From the NCBI GenBank assembly GCA_946413655.1, contig CAMKLO010000006.1:1-64000 (forward strand): a DNA stretch of 64,000 nucleotides, given 5' to 3'. Shown here piece by piece: positions 17,371 through 25,555 of the stretch (its first letter is position 1; each line of letters opens with the position of its first letter). The notes beneath the pieces were generated by a model, which saw only the letters and a list, made by a program, of their open reading frames with translations, did not search any database and was not told where the DNA came from. The DNA is from an uncultured Fibrobacter sp. Its GTDB lineage: Bacteria > Fibrobacterota > Fibrobacteria > Fibrobacterales > Fibrobacteraceae. The position numbers and the translations under genes were made by a program.

Positions 17371-18369
17371 ATGAAAAAACTTAAATCGTTTATCATAAAG
17401 TGCATGGGTCCTCTCTATGGAATTCTTTTCAAGACGAGAATCGAAAACCGTCGCCTTGTTAAAGAAAAAAAAGATCTGGAAAGTCAAATCAACGAGCTAA
17501 CTTATCAAGTCAACTACCTAAAGCATCACTTTGATATCGGGCAGATGAAGCCCGCATCCGGGTATCTCCGCGAATTCCAGCTTGCCGAAGTCGAATACGC
17601 AAGACACATCCTTGATTTGCTCAAGCCCTACGATATCCAGATGTACCTTGAAGGGGGCGCACTGCTCGGAGCTAAGCGCCACAAGGGATTCATCCCCTGG
17701 GACGACGACATCGATATTGCCATGGCCCGAGCAGATTTCAACAAGCTTCTTCACGTTCTGCAAACCGATCCCAATTTCGTGTGGATAGACACAACGCAGA
17801 AATCCGGTTACTACGCCGAATATTACGACAAGAACATTCGCGCGAACGCAAACAAGAACGTTGTTCTCATGACTCCGACTTGTGTACACATATTCAATGG
17901 AACCTGTTTGAGAGATGCGAAGAACCTTGAATTTTTCCCGAACGATTTCTTGAAAGAAGATGTGACCGAAGAACAATATCTTGCTTTCCGTGACAAAGTA
18001 ATTGCATTCATACGTGTACCGCACGCATGGAAAGAACTCTTCGACTTCTACGAAGAAAATTGGAAAGCGAGCGGTATCTATTCCATGGAGCCGACCTCTC
18101 GAATCGTCCCAGGGCTTGGCAACTGGGATTTGACGGAATACGGCTATCACGGATTTAGACACCACGATGACGTTTATCCCACAACGACCATTGTATTCGA
18201 AGGCAAGGAACTCCCCTGCCCGAACAAGGCCGAAGTAATTCTGGACAGGGAATACAGTAAAAGTTGGCGTGACTATCCTAAAGACATCGGATTCCCGCAA
18301 ACACTACTTGACCGGAACAATTATTTTAAATTAATTGGCGAACCCTTGATTGACTACAAAGAATTTTAA
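17371..18369 (+). CDS. LicD-family phosphotransferase 2, with N-terminal coiled coil
   Basis: 332 residues. Starts with a short hydrophobic/basic stretch (about 5-22) and a heptad-like segment (about 25-55, RRLVKEKKDLESQINELTYQ), then the LicD core with GALLGAKRHKGFIPWDDDID at about 98-117. The strong RBS AAGGAGGG stands upstream of the ATG and would give this gene high translation. Longer than copy 1 by a distinct N-terminus that could tether it to the membrane or to a partner. Probably transfers a phospho- or phosphono-substituent to the glycan (family knowledge plus context). Confidence 0.88.
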   Translation: MKKLKSFIIKCMGPLYGILFKTRIENRRLVKEKKDLESQINELTYQVNYLKHHFDIGQMKPASGYLREFQLAEVEYARHILDLLKPYDIQMYLEGGALLGAKRHKGFIPWDDDIDIAMARADFNKLLHVLQTDPNFVWIDTTQKSGYYAEYYDKNIRANANKNVVLMTPTCVHIFNGTCLRDAKNLEFFPNDFLKEDVTEEQYLAFRDKVIAFIRVPHAWKELFDFYEENWKASGIYSMEPTSRIVPGLGNWDLTEYGYHGFRHHDDVYPTTTIVFEGKELPCPNKAEVILDREYSKSWRDYPKDIGFPQTLLDRNNYFKLIGEPLIDYKEF

Positions 18370-18372
18370 AAT

Positions 18373-19284
18373 ATGACCGAACCGGAAAGAATTGTCGCGA
18401 AAGGAATCGTTCCCTCCTCGTTTTTGCAAGAAGAAACGATATGCGATTTTTTTGTGGATTCCACCCGCAAAAAGGTATGGGCCATTGAACTCGACATCTT
18501 GATCGAATTCGACCGTATATGCAAAAAACACGGCCTGAAATATTTCTTGATGTGCGGCACGCTTCTCGGCGCCATTCGCCACAAGGGATTCATCCCGTGG
18601 GACGACGATATTGACGTCGCCATGCCGCGCGACGATTTTAACAAGTTGAACACGTTGCAAGAGGAATTCAAGCACCCGTTTTTCTTGCAGACGCCGCTCA
18701 CCGACAAAGAATTCGCAGGTTCGCACACCTGTATCCGCAACACGAATACGAGCGCCATCAGCCCCATCATCCGGTTCCAGAAGATGAATCACGGGCTTTT
18801 CATCGACGTTTTTGCGCTGGACCATTTTGTACCGGAAGGCGCCGAAGAGCGCTATGCCGAAATAAACCAGCTGAACATCGAGAACGGAACGTTCATGCGG
18901 TTGACCAACCCGGAACTGAACGAGAAAAACCGCGAGCGCGTAAAAAATTACCACAGGGACCATATTGCCGATTACTTGAAAATCCATGAAATTGCGAGCA
19001 AGTTCAACAATAAAAAAACAGACAAACTTGCAATCCTCACATGGACGGCAGAACCGCTAGAACAAAACGTGTGGGACGCAAAGGACTTTGACGAATCGGT
19101 GGATGTTGAATTCGAAGGATACCGTTTCCCGGCACCCGCAGGATATCGCAACATTCTCACGCAGCTGTTCGGGAACTACATGGAATTCCCGCCTGTAGAA
19201 AAAAGAGGAGCCCAGCACAGTCAATACGTGCTGGACCCCGATACGCCTTATGCGGAATTCCTGCGCACGTTCAAGCCGTGCTAA
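18373..19284 (+). CDS. LicD-family phosphotransferase 3
   Basis: 303 residues, three bases after copy 2. Core motif GTLLGAIRHKGFIPWDDDID at about 57-76, followed by VAMPRDDFNKL, which is the most canonical of the three. The C-terminal half has the usual conserved YMEFPPVEKR segment that closes LicD proteins. It is the last + strand gene of this operon; the phosphonate operon converges on it from the other side with only 18 bases between stops. Confidence 0.9.
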   Translation: MTEPERIVAKGIVPSSFLQEETICDFFVDSTRKKVWAIELDILIEFDRICKKHGLKYFLMCGTLLGAIRHKGFIPWDDDIDVAMPRDDFNKLNTLQEEFKHPFFLQTPLTDKEFAGSHTCIRNTNTSAISPIIRFQKMNHGLFIDVFALDHFVPEGAEERYAEINQLNIENGTFMRLTNPELNEKNRERVKNYHRDHIADYLKIHEIASKFNNKKTDKLAILTWTAEPLEQNVWDAKDFDESVDVEFEGYRFPAPAGYRNILTQLFGNYMEFPPVEKRGAQHSQYVLDPDTPYAEFLRTFKPC

Positions 19285-19302
19285 CAGGATTCTCCACAGC
19301 AA

Positions 19303-20484
19303 TTACTTTTTCGGTGCAAACGGCTCGATGATGTTCTTGATGATAAAGTCGGCAGTTTCGTCGATTTTCTCGAAGGGAACGCGTTTCGGCAAGTCGACAT
19401 TGAAAGCCTTCTTCACCTTCGCGACGAGTTCGTCGGTATAGACGAGCGTGCCGTTTTCCACGTTCTCGATGCCGTCGCAGTAAATAGACTTCCGGTTGGC
19501 TGCACGCATGTCGTCCATGCTAAACAGGGTCGTGTCAAACGAGGCTTCCGCCTTGGCCCCATCAATTAATACCGGATAACCGCCGATTTCGCCATCGACA
19601 CCGGGCGCATGCACCTTGGTCACCGTCTTTTCGCGGAGAGCGGTCAAGATGGAATCGATGATGTTGAAGTTGCTCGAAGCGTTCATCATGTTGCGCTTCT
19701 GGTCCACCGGCATCGGGATAGAGCAGGCGGCCAGCACTTCGGCCTGGTCAAACGGCAAATCCTTGCCGTCCTTCTTGAAGTTCAAGAGCAGCGTCTGGCC
19801 TTCGGCGTGACCTTCCTTGGAAATCACCACGTCATGGAAATGGCTTACCGCGAGTGTCACGTCGATATCGTTCAGGTTGTCGATGTTGTACTTTTCGGCC
19901 ATGAAGAACTTCATACGCGGAATGAGGTGGTTCAGGTTGCCGCTACCGAAATCGAAGTACGTCTTGCCGGCGGACTTGAGCCAAGGAATCACCGCGTCGG
20001 AATACGAAGTATTGATGGTGACGGCGTTCGAGCCGGCCTTCTCGTAAGCGGCCATGATGTTCTTCGCGTAACGGATAGAAAGCGGGGACCAGATGCCGTA
20101 AGCGCGCAGGTTGCTCCACGAGATGCTCCCGTACTTGAGGCCCGAATACACGCGGCTGCTGTTCACGATAAAGTCGGGGTTCGCCTTCTGGATGGTCGCG
20201 GCGATGCTATCGACATCGTTCAAGTCGCAGTCACCGAGAATTTCAATCTGGCTGCGCAGTTCGCGACGGATTGTCGCTGCCGTGCGGACGATGTTCACGT
20301 CCATCTGCATCTTGGCGGCATTGCGGCCCGCGACCACGATTTTCAGCTGCGGATCACGGAGACTCACCAAAAAGTCAAGCAGGAACGTACCGACGCTCCC
20401 GAGCCCGATAATCATAATCGTAATCGTTTCGTTCTTTTCGACCTTGGACTTGAGCAAGGCAATTTTCTTGTTCAGGATTTCCAT
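19303..20484 (-). CDS. Rossmann-fold NAD(P)-binding protein (saccharopine dehydrogenase-like), last gene of phosphonate operon
   Basis: 393 residues. The N-terminus carries a dinucleotide-binding motif (IMIIGLGSVGTFLLDFL, about 23-39), then AGRNAAK where an NADP-type loop is expected. The remainder resembles the saccharopine dehydrogenase/homospermidine synthase layout but I cannot assign a reaction. It is three bases downstream of the LicC-like nucleotidyltransferase in the six-gene PEP-mutase operon. The operon lacks a recognisable phosphonoacetaldehyde transaminase or iron alcohol dehydrogenase, so reduction of phosphonoacetaldehyde, or a later redox step, is a candidate role. That is inference from position only. 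Confidence 0.75.
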   Translation of the reverse strand: MEILNKKIALLKSKVEKNETITIMIIGLGSVGTFLLDFLVSLRDPQLKIVVAGRNAAKMQMDVNIVRTAATIRRELRSQIEILGDCDLNDVDSIAATIQKANPDFIVNSSRVYSGLKYGSISWSNLRAYGIWSPLSIRYAKNIMAAYEKAGSNAVTINTSYSDAVIPWLKSAGKTYFDFGSGNLNHLIPRMKFFMAEKYNIDNLNDIDVTLAVSHFHDVVISKEGHAEGQTLLLNFKKDGKDLPFDQAEVLAACSIPMPVDQKRNMMNASSNFNIIDSILTALREKTVTKVHAPGVDGEIGGYPVLIDGAKAEASFDTTLFSMDDMRAANRKSIYCDGIENVENGTLVYTDELVAKVKKAFNVDLPKRVPFEKIDETADFIIKNIIEPFAPKK

Positions 20485-20487
20485 ATC

Positions 20488-21231
20488 TTACTCCATAAGT
20501 TCGCGGACAATGTTGTAGTCCGCAACGGTGTTGCAGTTATACCAGGCATCGAACGTGACCACGTCATATTCTTCACGGGTAAGTTTGTTGAAATACGCCT
20601 GGATAATTTCGAGGTTCGTACCCTGGAGCTGCTTCTCGGTCAGGGATGCGACGGCCTCGTGCAGTTTTTCTGCCGACTGGAACTTCCACATCTGCGCAGA
20701 ATTGAATACCGCGAGGAACGGTTCCGGAATCGTGAGCGAAGAATGGTTCGTGTCGTACAGGTAATGCGGACGGCCATCCGTCGATACATAGAGCGCCACG
20801 GCCTTGTTCGAATAGATAGGTTCGCGATTGATCGTGAGCACGCTCTTTTCGCTATCGTAAACCTTCTTGAAATTTTCCTTCAAGAAGAACAGGTCGCCTT
20901 CTACGAAGGTGACATCACCCGATTCCTTCACGGCCTCGATGCCCTTGTACAGGCTGTAGCCCGAACCATAGTCCTTGAAGTGCTCGTTGTAGACAAGTTC
21001 AATCTTGTCGCCGTAAGCCTGGAGATTTTCCTTCACGTATTCTTCGAGAGCGGAATAGAGGTAGCCGCCCACGATGATGTACTTGTCGTATTCACCGCAG
21101 TTTTTGATAAGCTGGTTGAGCAGCGCAAACTTCGGGGAATCCTTATAGTAAAGGCACTTCAGGGTTTCCTTTTCGGTATCCCTGTTAAAGCGGGTCGCCG
21201 TCCCGGCAACAGTAATAATCAGGTACTTCAT
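20488..21231 (-). CDS. LicC/MobA-like nucleotidyltransferase (probable CMP activation of phosphonate or choline-type group)
   Basis: 247 residues. NTP-transferase fold with the loop VAGTATRFNRDTEKETLKCL at about 8-27, a variant of the usual AAGxGxRL...PKxL signature, and acidic residues at VEGDLFF (about 90) for metal. Such LicC-like enzymes make CDP-choline or CMP-phosphonates, the donors for LicD proteins. Sharing a locus with PEP mutase, phosphonopyruvate decarboxylase and three LicD genes makes activation of a phosphonate the best guess. Overlaps the upstream SDR gene by four bases (ATGA). Confidence 0.8.
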   Translation of the reverse strand: MKYLIITVAGTATRFNRDTEKETLKCLYYKDSPKFALLNQLIKNCGEYDKYIIVGGYLYSALEEYVKENLQAYGDKIELVYNEHFKDYGSGYSLYKGIEAVKESGDVTFVEGDLFFLKENFKKVYDSEKSVLTINREPIYSNKAVALYVSTDGRPHYLYDTNHSSLTIPEPFLAVFNSAQMWKFQSAEKLHEAVASLTEKQLQGTNLEIIQAYFNKLTREEYDVVTFDAWYNCNTVADYNIVRELME

Positions 21232-22226
21232 CTTTCAATACTCTTCACGCACATTTCAAGGCCTTCGTCGAGCGTAACGATCGGTTTCCAGCGCGTACGC
21301 GTACGAATCTTGTCGGTATTGAGTAAGCGACGTTCCGGGTCGGACTTGCGGAAACCTTCAAACCTGATTTTCACGTCATCCATGCCCATCTTCTTCGCGA
21401 TAAGCTTGGTCAAATCCACAATGGATATTTCCTCATTGGTCGCGACGTTATAGACGGTACCGTCGAGTGCTTCGGGCGATTCCATGAGTTCCATCACGGC
21501 GCGGCAGCTGTCGATATTGTGGAGGAACGTGCGCTTGTTGACCTTCGAGTTTTCGAGCAAAGTGACTTCGGGCTTTTCGAGAAGGTTGTTGATGATGTGC
21601 GGGATAATGTGGTCAGCAAAGCGTTCGTGCTTGCTGTACACGTTCGCAAAGCGGATAGAGCAGCCCTTGATTTTGCCCTTGTCCACGGCATCCTTCATGA
21701 AGAATTCCGTAAGGAGCTTGCCCACTGCATAACTCGTGCGCTGGCTGTGTTCTGCTGTAGCCATAACCAGGAAGTCCGATTCGCGGACACCGCCGTTCGC
21801 GTTCCACGACTGCATGGAATACACTTCGGAGGTAGAGCAGTTGATGTAGGTGTCGGCACCAAGGGAAATCGCCATTTCGAGGAAAGTCTTCATCGAGATG
21901 ACGTTCGTCTGGAAGGTATGTTCCACTTCGTAGAAATGCTTCGTGTGGACTACTGCAGCGCAGTTGATAAATATCAGGCGGCCAGAGTACGAACCCTTGA
22001 GGTTCTTCACCTTGTCGGCGACAGCGGCCATGTGTTCGGCATTGTTGATGTCGTATTCAAAAAAGATAAAGTCATCGCGACCAACCAAGTCCTTCACCGT
22101 ATCGATGGAACTGGCAAAGAAGTTGTCAAAACCGACAACGATGTTTTCTTCTTTCAGCAGCTGGTGCGAAAGTTCACTGCCGGTCATGCCGGTAGCACCA
22201 CTTATGACATACAGATTTTTCTTCAT
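21228..22226 (-). CDS. NAD-dependent epimerase/dehydratase (extended SDR)
   Basis: 332 residues. Rossmann motif GATGMTGSEL (about 10-19, GxxGxxG), catalytic YxxxK in TSYAVGKLL (about 165), and the Ser/Thr of the triad in INCSTSEVY (about 130). Extended SDRs epimerise, dehydrate or reduce nucleotide sugars. In this operon it could prepare the sugar that receives the phosphonate, or act on a phosphonate nucleotide intermediate; the sequence does not decide. Overlaps the downstream nucleotidyltransferase start by four bases. Confidence 0.85.
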   Translation of the reverse strand: MKKNLYVISGATGMTGSELSHQLLKEENIVVGFDNFFASSIDTVKDLVGRDDFIFFEYDINNAEHMAAVADKVKNLKGSYSGRLIFINCAAVVHTKHFYEVEHTFQTNVISMKTFLEMAISLGADTYINCSTSEVYSMQSWNANGGVRESDFLVMATAEHSQRTSYAVGKLLTEFFMKDAVDKGKIKGCSIRFANVYSKHERFADHIIPHIINNLLEKPEVTLLENSKVNKRTFLHNIDSCRAVMELMESPEALDGTVYNVATNEEISIVDLTKLIAKKMGMDDVKIRFEGFRKSDPERRLLNTDKIRTRTRWKPIVTLDEGLEMCVKSIER

Positions 22227-22239
22227 GTTAAGCCTCTGT

Positions 22240-22968
22240 TTAAATTCCTAAAGTCAGACGATCCTTGTAGAACACATCTACCTCGTCCGTATAAAGTTCC
22301 TGTTCCGCCCCGATGTCGTACGGGACGCAAACATGTTCGTACCCCGTCGTCTCGGTATTGAGAATCCCGAACTGTGCACAGGGATTGATGTTGCGCGGCT
22401 GCCCTACGGAACCCGGGTTGATAAAAACCGTTTTTTTCTTGTTCCTCGTGCTCGGGGAATCCGCCTTGAAAAGAACCTCGAAGTAGTGGCACACATGGGA
22501 ATGCGCCGTCAACACGTAATCGAACTCCGCATATTCCTCGCGGGAAAGTTCTGCCGGCGTAAACTTGCCCCAATACGGGTCGCCCAGGATTCCGTGCACC
22601 AGCAAAAATTTCTTGCCGTCGATTTCCAGGGTGCAGGCACCGTCGCGGTTCATCTTGTTATTGATAAAGTCGATGGATTCCTGCGACAGGCGCTTTTGTG
22701 TGTAATGGAGGATAGCGCGTCCGCGGTCTGTCGCAAAACGGGTCGTGTCGTTGTCCATGACCGCCTTCTCGTGGTTTCCCCAAATCTTCGCAACAAACTT
22801 GTCGTCCATATCGCGGACCATGTCCACAATCTCGTTCGGGCGCATGCCGTAATTGACAAGGTCACCCAGCAGCACGAACTTATCGACATGGCGGCGGGCG
22901 AGTTCTTCGAGAACGGCCTTCAATGCCGTCACGTTCGCATGGATGTCCGACAGCAGGGCAAGTCGCAT
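22240..22968 (-). CDS. Calcineurin-like metallophosphoesterase (YfcE/MJ0936 type)
   Basis: 242 residues. Dinuclear metal motifs in order: SDIHANVTAL (about 7), GDLVNYGMRPNE (about 35), GNHEKAV (about 64), then VHG and TAHSH motifs (about 128 and 153). The family hydrolyses phosphodiesters or monoesters. It lies two bases after phosphonopyruvate decarboxylase inside the phosphonate operon, so it may remove a nucleotide or phosphate from an intermediate; this is inference. Confidence 0.87.
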   Translation of the reverse strand: MRLALLSDIHANVTALKAVLEELARRHVDKFVLLGDLVNYGMRPNEIVDMVRDMDDKFVAKIWGNHEKAVMDNDTTRFATDRGRAILHYTQKRLSQESIDFINNKMNRDGACTLEIDGKKFLLVHGILGDPYWGKFTPAELSREEYAEFDYVLTAHSHVCHYFEVLFKADSPSTRNKKKTVFINPGSVGQPRNINPCAQFGILNTETTGYEHVCVPYDIGAEQELYTDEVDVFYKDRLTLGI

Positions 22969-22970
22969 TT

Positions 22971-24098
22971 TTATTTCCTCAGGAACTCCATCAAGGCGTT
23001 CTTGTTCTCGATAGGAGTCGTGGTCGGGCGGCCCAAATCCTTGCGGTTGCCCTTCTTCACCTTGACTTCGAGGAGCACGGGGCCTTCCATGCCCTTGAGC
23101 TTTTCGAGCACAGCAGCAAGCGATTCCTTGCTGTCGGCTGTCAGAGCATCGCGGTAGCCCACCGCCTTCGCGATGGCCGGCAGGTCAATCTTGAGGCCCA
23201 CCGTCGGCTGGCCGCCCACGGAGTCGTGAGCGCCGTTGTTGAACACCACGTGAACGTAATTTGCAGGAGACTTGCTCGCGACAATCGCCATGGAACCCAT
23301 GTGCATGATGGTCGCGCCGTCGCCGTCAAAGCACCATACCTTGCGGTCTTCCTTTTCCATCGCGATGCCAAGCGCAATCTGCGAGGCGTGTCCCATGGAG
23401 CCCACCGTCAAAAAGTCGCGCTCGTGACCTTCACCCTTCTGGGCGCGGTATTCAAAAAGTTCGCGGCTAATCATGCCAGTGGTAGAGACAATCACGTCCT
23501 TTTCGCCAAGCGCAGCAGCCACAGTCTGGATAGCTTCTTCGCGGCTCATCGTGAGGTCGTTTTTCTCGACGCTCTGGAGCTTGTAATCCTCGAAGGTGTC
23601 CTTCTCGATGACGAGCGCATAGACCTCGCCCGTTTCCTTCATCGTCTTGACGGCCTTCGCAATCTGCTTTGCCGCCTTGTCATCTTCCTTGCAGAGCACA
23701 TCGTAATTCACGCCCATCGTGTTGAGGATGCCGGTCGTCACCTTGCCCTGCTTCACGTGCTGCGGCTCGTCGTGAACGCCCGGGCGTCCGCGCCAGCCAA
23801 TGAGGAGCAGTACGGGAATGTTGTAGACTTCCTTGTCCGTAAGCGATGCAAGCGGATTGATGATGTTGCCTTCGCCGGAATTCTGCATATAGACAACGCC
23901 AATCTTTCCTGTAGCGAGGTGATAGCCTGCGGCAAGGCCCACGGCGGCACCTTCGTTCGCGGCAATCACGTTATGCTTGGCATCCTTGTTGTCGGCGATG
24001 TAGGCGCAGATGTTCTTGAGCAAAGAATCGGGGACTCCGGCAAAAAAGTCAATGCCGTAGGAGCCGAGCGTGTCAATAAAAAACTTCGGACTGATCAT
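22971..24098 (-). CDS. aepY: Phosphonopyruvate decarboxylase
   Basis: 375 residues, the usual size. A thiamine-diphosphate enzyme that decarboxylates phosphonopyruvate to phosphonoacetaldehyde and thereby pulls the unfavourable PEP-mutase reaction forward. The N-terminus has GVPDSLLKN (about 20), ANEGAAVGLAAGYHLATGK (about 48, with the TDP-activating Glu) and LIGWRGRPGVHDEPQH (about 97). The C-terminal half has the TDP/Mg motif CFDGDGATIMHMGSM (about 253), closing with the Asn of FNNGAHDSVGGQ. Lies 13 bases downstream of the PEP mutase gene, the classic pair. Confidence 0.95.
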   Translation of the reverse strand: MISPKFFIDTLGSYGIDFFAGVPDSLLKNICAYIADNKDAKHNVIAANEGAAVGLAAGYHLATGKIGVVYMQNSGEGNIINPLASLTDKEVYNIPVLLLIGWRGRPGVHDEPQHVKQGKVTTGILNTMGVNYDVLCKEDDKAAKQIAKAVKTMKETGEVYALVIEKDTFEDYKLQSVEKNDLTMSREEAIQTVAAALGEKDVIVSTTGMISRELFEYRAQKGEGHERDFLTVGSMGHASQIALGIAMEKEDRKVWCFDGDGATIMHMGSMAIVASKSPANYVHVVFNNGAHDSVGGQPTVGLKIDLPAIAKAVGYRDALTADSKESLAAVLEKLKGMEGPVLLEVKVKKGNRKDLGRPTTTPIENKNALMEFLRK

Positions 24099-24111
24099 AG
24101 GTAAAATACCG

Positions 24112-25422
24112 TTACTTCTTCATCGTTCCGGGAATGAGGTTCAGAATCTGCTTGATGGGCATGCAGTAGTCGTTGGAGGCTTCCAGGCTACGGCTATGCG
24201 TTAAGATAGATTCAGCGCACTTCACCATAGCAGGGTATGCAGACCTCAGCATGTGGTTTGCATAGATGACGATGTTGATGCCCCACGTCGCCAGCTCCTC
24301 TTCGGTGAACTGGTTGTAGGTCGTAGGCACGGCGACAATCGGAGTGTGCGCATCCTTCTCGCGGAAGCGCCTGCAAAATTCCTTGATATCCTCGCCGCTC
24401 TTGTCCTTGGAATGGATCATGATGCCGTCGGTACCGGCAGCCACATAGGCGTGGCAGCGTTCCAGCGCGTCGTCCACGGACTTGCCCGCAATCAGGGATT
24501 CGCAACGGGAAATAACCATGAAGTCGTTCGTTATCTGGGCGTCCTTGCCCGCGCGGATCTTGGTGCAGAAGCCTTCGATGGTGTCCTGCGTCTGGATAGC
24601 GTCCGTCCCGAACAGGGAGTTCTGCTTGAGGCCCACCTTGTCCTCGATGATGACTGCCGAAATGCCCAAGCGTTCGAGCGTGCGGACCGTGAAACCGAAA
24701 TGTTCCACCTTTCCGCCCGTATCACCATCAAAAATCACCGGTTTAGTCGTCACTTCAAGCGTATCGTTCAAGTCGTGCAAGCGGGTCGTAAGGTCCACCG
24801 CCTCGATATCCGGCTTGCCCTTACTGGTGGAATCCGTCAAGGACGAAGACCACATGCCGTCAAACTCGCGGACGCAACCATTGACTTCGACACTCGTGTG
24901 TTCCGCGATAAGGCCCGTAAGGCCGTTGTGCGATTCCAGAATACGGACGATCGGTTTGGCCGCAATCAGGCGACGCAGCGAAGAAAGCCTCGCCTGCGGG
25001 GTCGTGCCCAACGATTCCATTTCCTTCTTGAGTCCGGTTGAGGTAATGCCCTGCGTATAGGGGATTTCAATCACCTTGCCGCCCAGGGATTCCATGACCT
25101 TGAAAACTTCGTCGCGAATGTACTTGTCCGGGCCGTAAAGCCAGTCATCACCGTGGATGATGAAGTCCGGTTTGTACTTCTTCAGATTTTCTACGTAACT
25201 CCATTCATCTTGCGGAACAATCTTTGACACGCCCTTGATATTCTCGATGACATTCTTGCGCTGCTCGTAATTCAAATACGGGAGACGCTTATGCGTCGCA
25301 ATCGCCTTGTCCGTAAAAAGCCCAATCATCACGTCACCGTACTTGGCGCCCTCATTGATTATATTGATGAGGCCCGGGTGCATGATATCACCAATCATTC
25401 CTAGATAAACAGTCTTTGCCAT
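24112..25422 (-). CDS. aepX: Phosphoenolpyruvate mutase with N-terminal nucleotidyltransferase-like domain
   Basis: 436 residues. The C-terminal part (about 145-436) is PEP mutase, which forms the C-P bond of phosphonopyruvate. The diagnostic EDKVGLKQNS at about 262-271 matches the EDKX5NS hallmark separating mutases from isocitrate-lyase relatives, with FDGDTGG just before it. Residues 1-135 form a cytidylyltransferase-like domain (VYLGMIGDIMHPGLINII, HGDDWLYGPDKY). Its HxGH motif reads HPGL because CTC (Leu) stands where His is expected, so this domain may be impaired. Fusions of this kind occur in phosphonate pathways. First gene of the minus-strand operon, with RBS AAGG before the ATG and a 130-base divergent promoter region. 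Confidence 0.95.
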   Translation of the reverse strand: MAKTVYLGMIGDIMHPGLINIINEGAKYGDVMIGLFTDKAIATHKRLPYLNYEQRKNVIENIKGVSKIVPQDEWSYVENLKKYKPDFIIHGDDWLYGPDKYIRDEVFKVMESLGGKVIEIPYTQGITSTGLKKEMESLGTTPQARLSSLRRLIAAKPIVRILESHNGLTGLIAEHTSVEVNGCVREFDGMWSSSLTDSTSKGKPDIEAVDLTTRLHDLNDTLEVTTKPVIFDGDTGGKVEHFGFTVRTLERLGISAVIIEDKVGLKQNSLFGTDAIQTQDTIEGFCTKIRAGKDAQITNDFMVISRCESLIAGKSVDDALERCHAYVAAGTDGIMIHSKDKSGEDIKEFCRRFREKDAHTPIVAVPTTYNQFTEEELATWGINIVIYANHMLRSAYPAMVKCAESILTHSRSLEASNDYCMPIKQILNLIPGTMKK

Positions 25423-25500
25423 GCTAAACCTTATACGAATCTATCTTCACGTCAAATCTAGAAAAATAACGGACACACCGCCCATAGCCCATGATGTACA

Positions 25501-25529
25501 TTGACCATTTCTACTCATATAAATATATT
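25501..25529 (+). promoter_or_regulatory. Sigma70-like promoter for the GT2 gene at 25556
   Basis: -35 TTGACC at 25501-25506, a 17-base spacer, and -10 TATATT at 25524-25529. The expected transcript start near 25536 lies downstream of a possible TTG codon at 25529, so that codon cannot be the start if this promoter is used. Confidence 0.6.
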
Positions 25530-25555
25530 TGGCAATTCAGATATCCGGAAAAAAA

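Noticed and set aside
19609..21453. Very long open frame on the + strand across the phosphonate operon
   Set aside because: It runs antisense to three well-supported minus-strand genes and arises from their codon bias; its translation has no recognisable domain and no RBS.
25529..25531. TTG start for the GT2 gene
   Set aside because: It overlaps the -10 element of a well-spaced promoter and has no RBS; the ATG at 25556 fits better.
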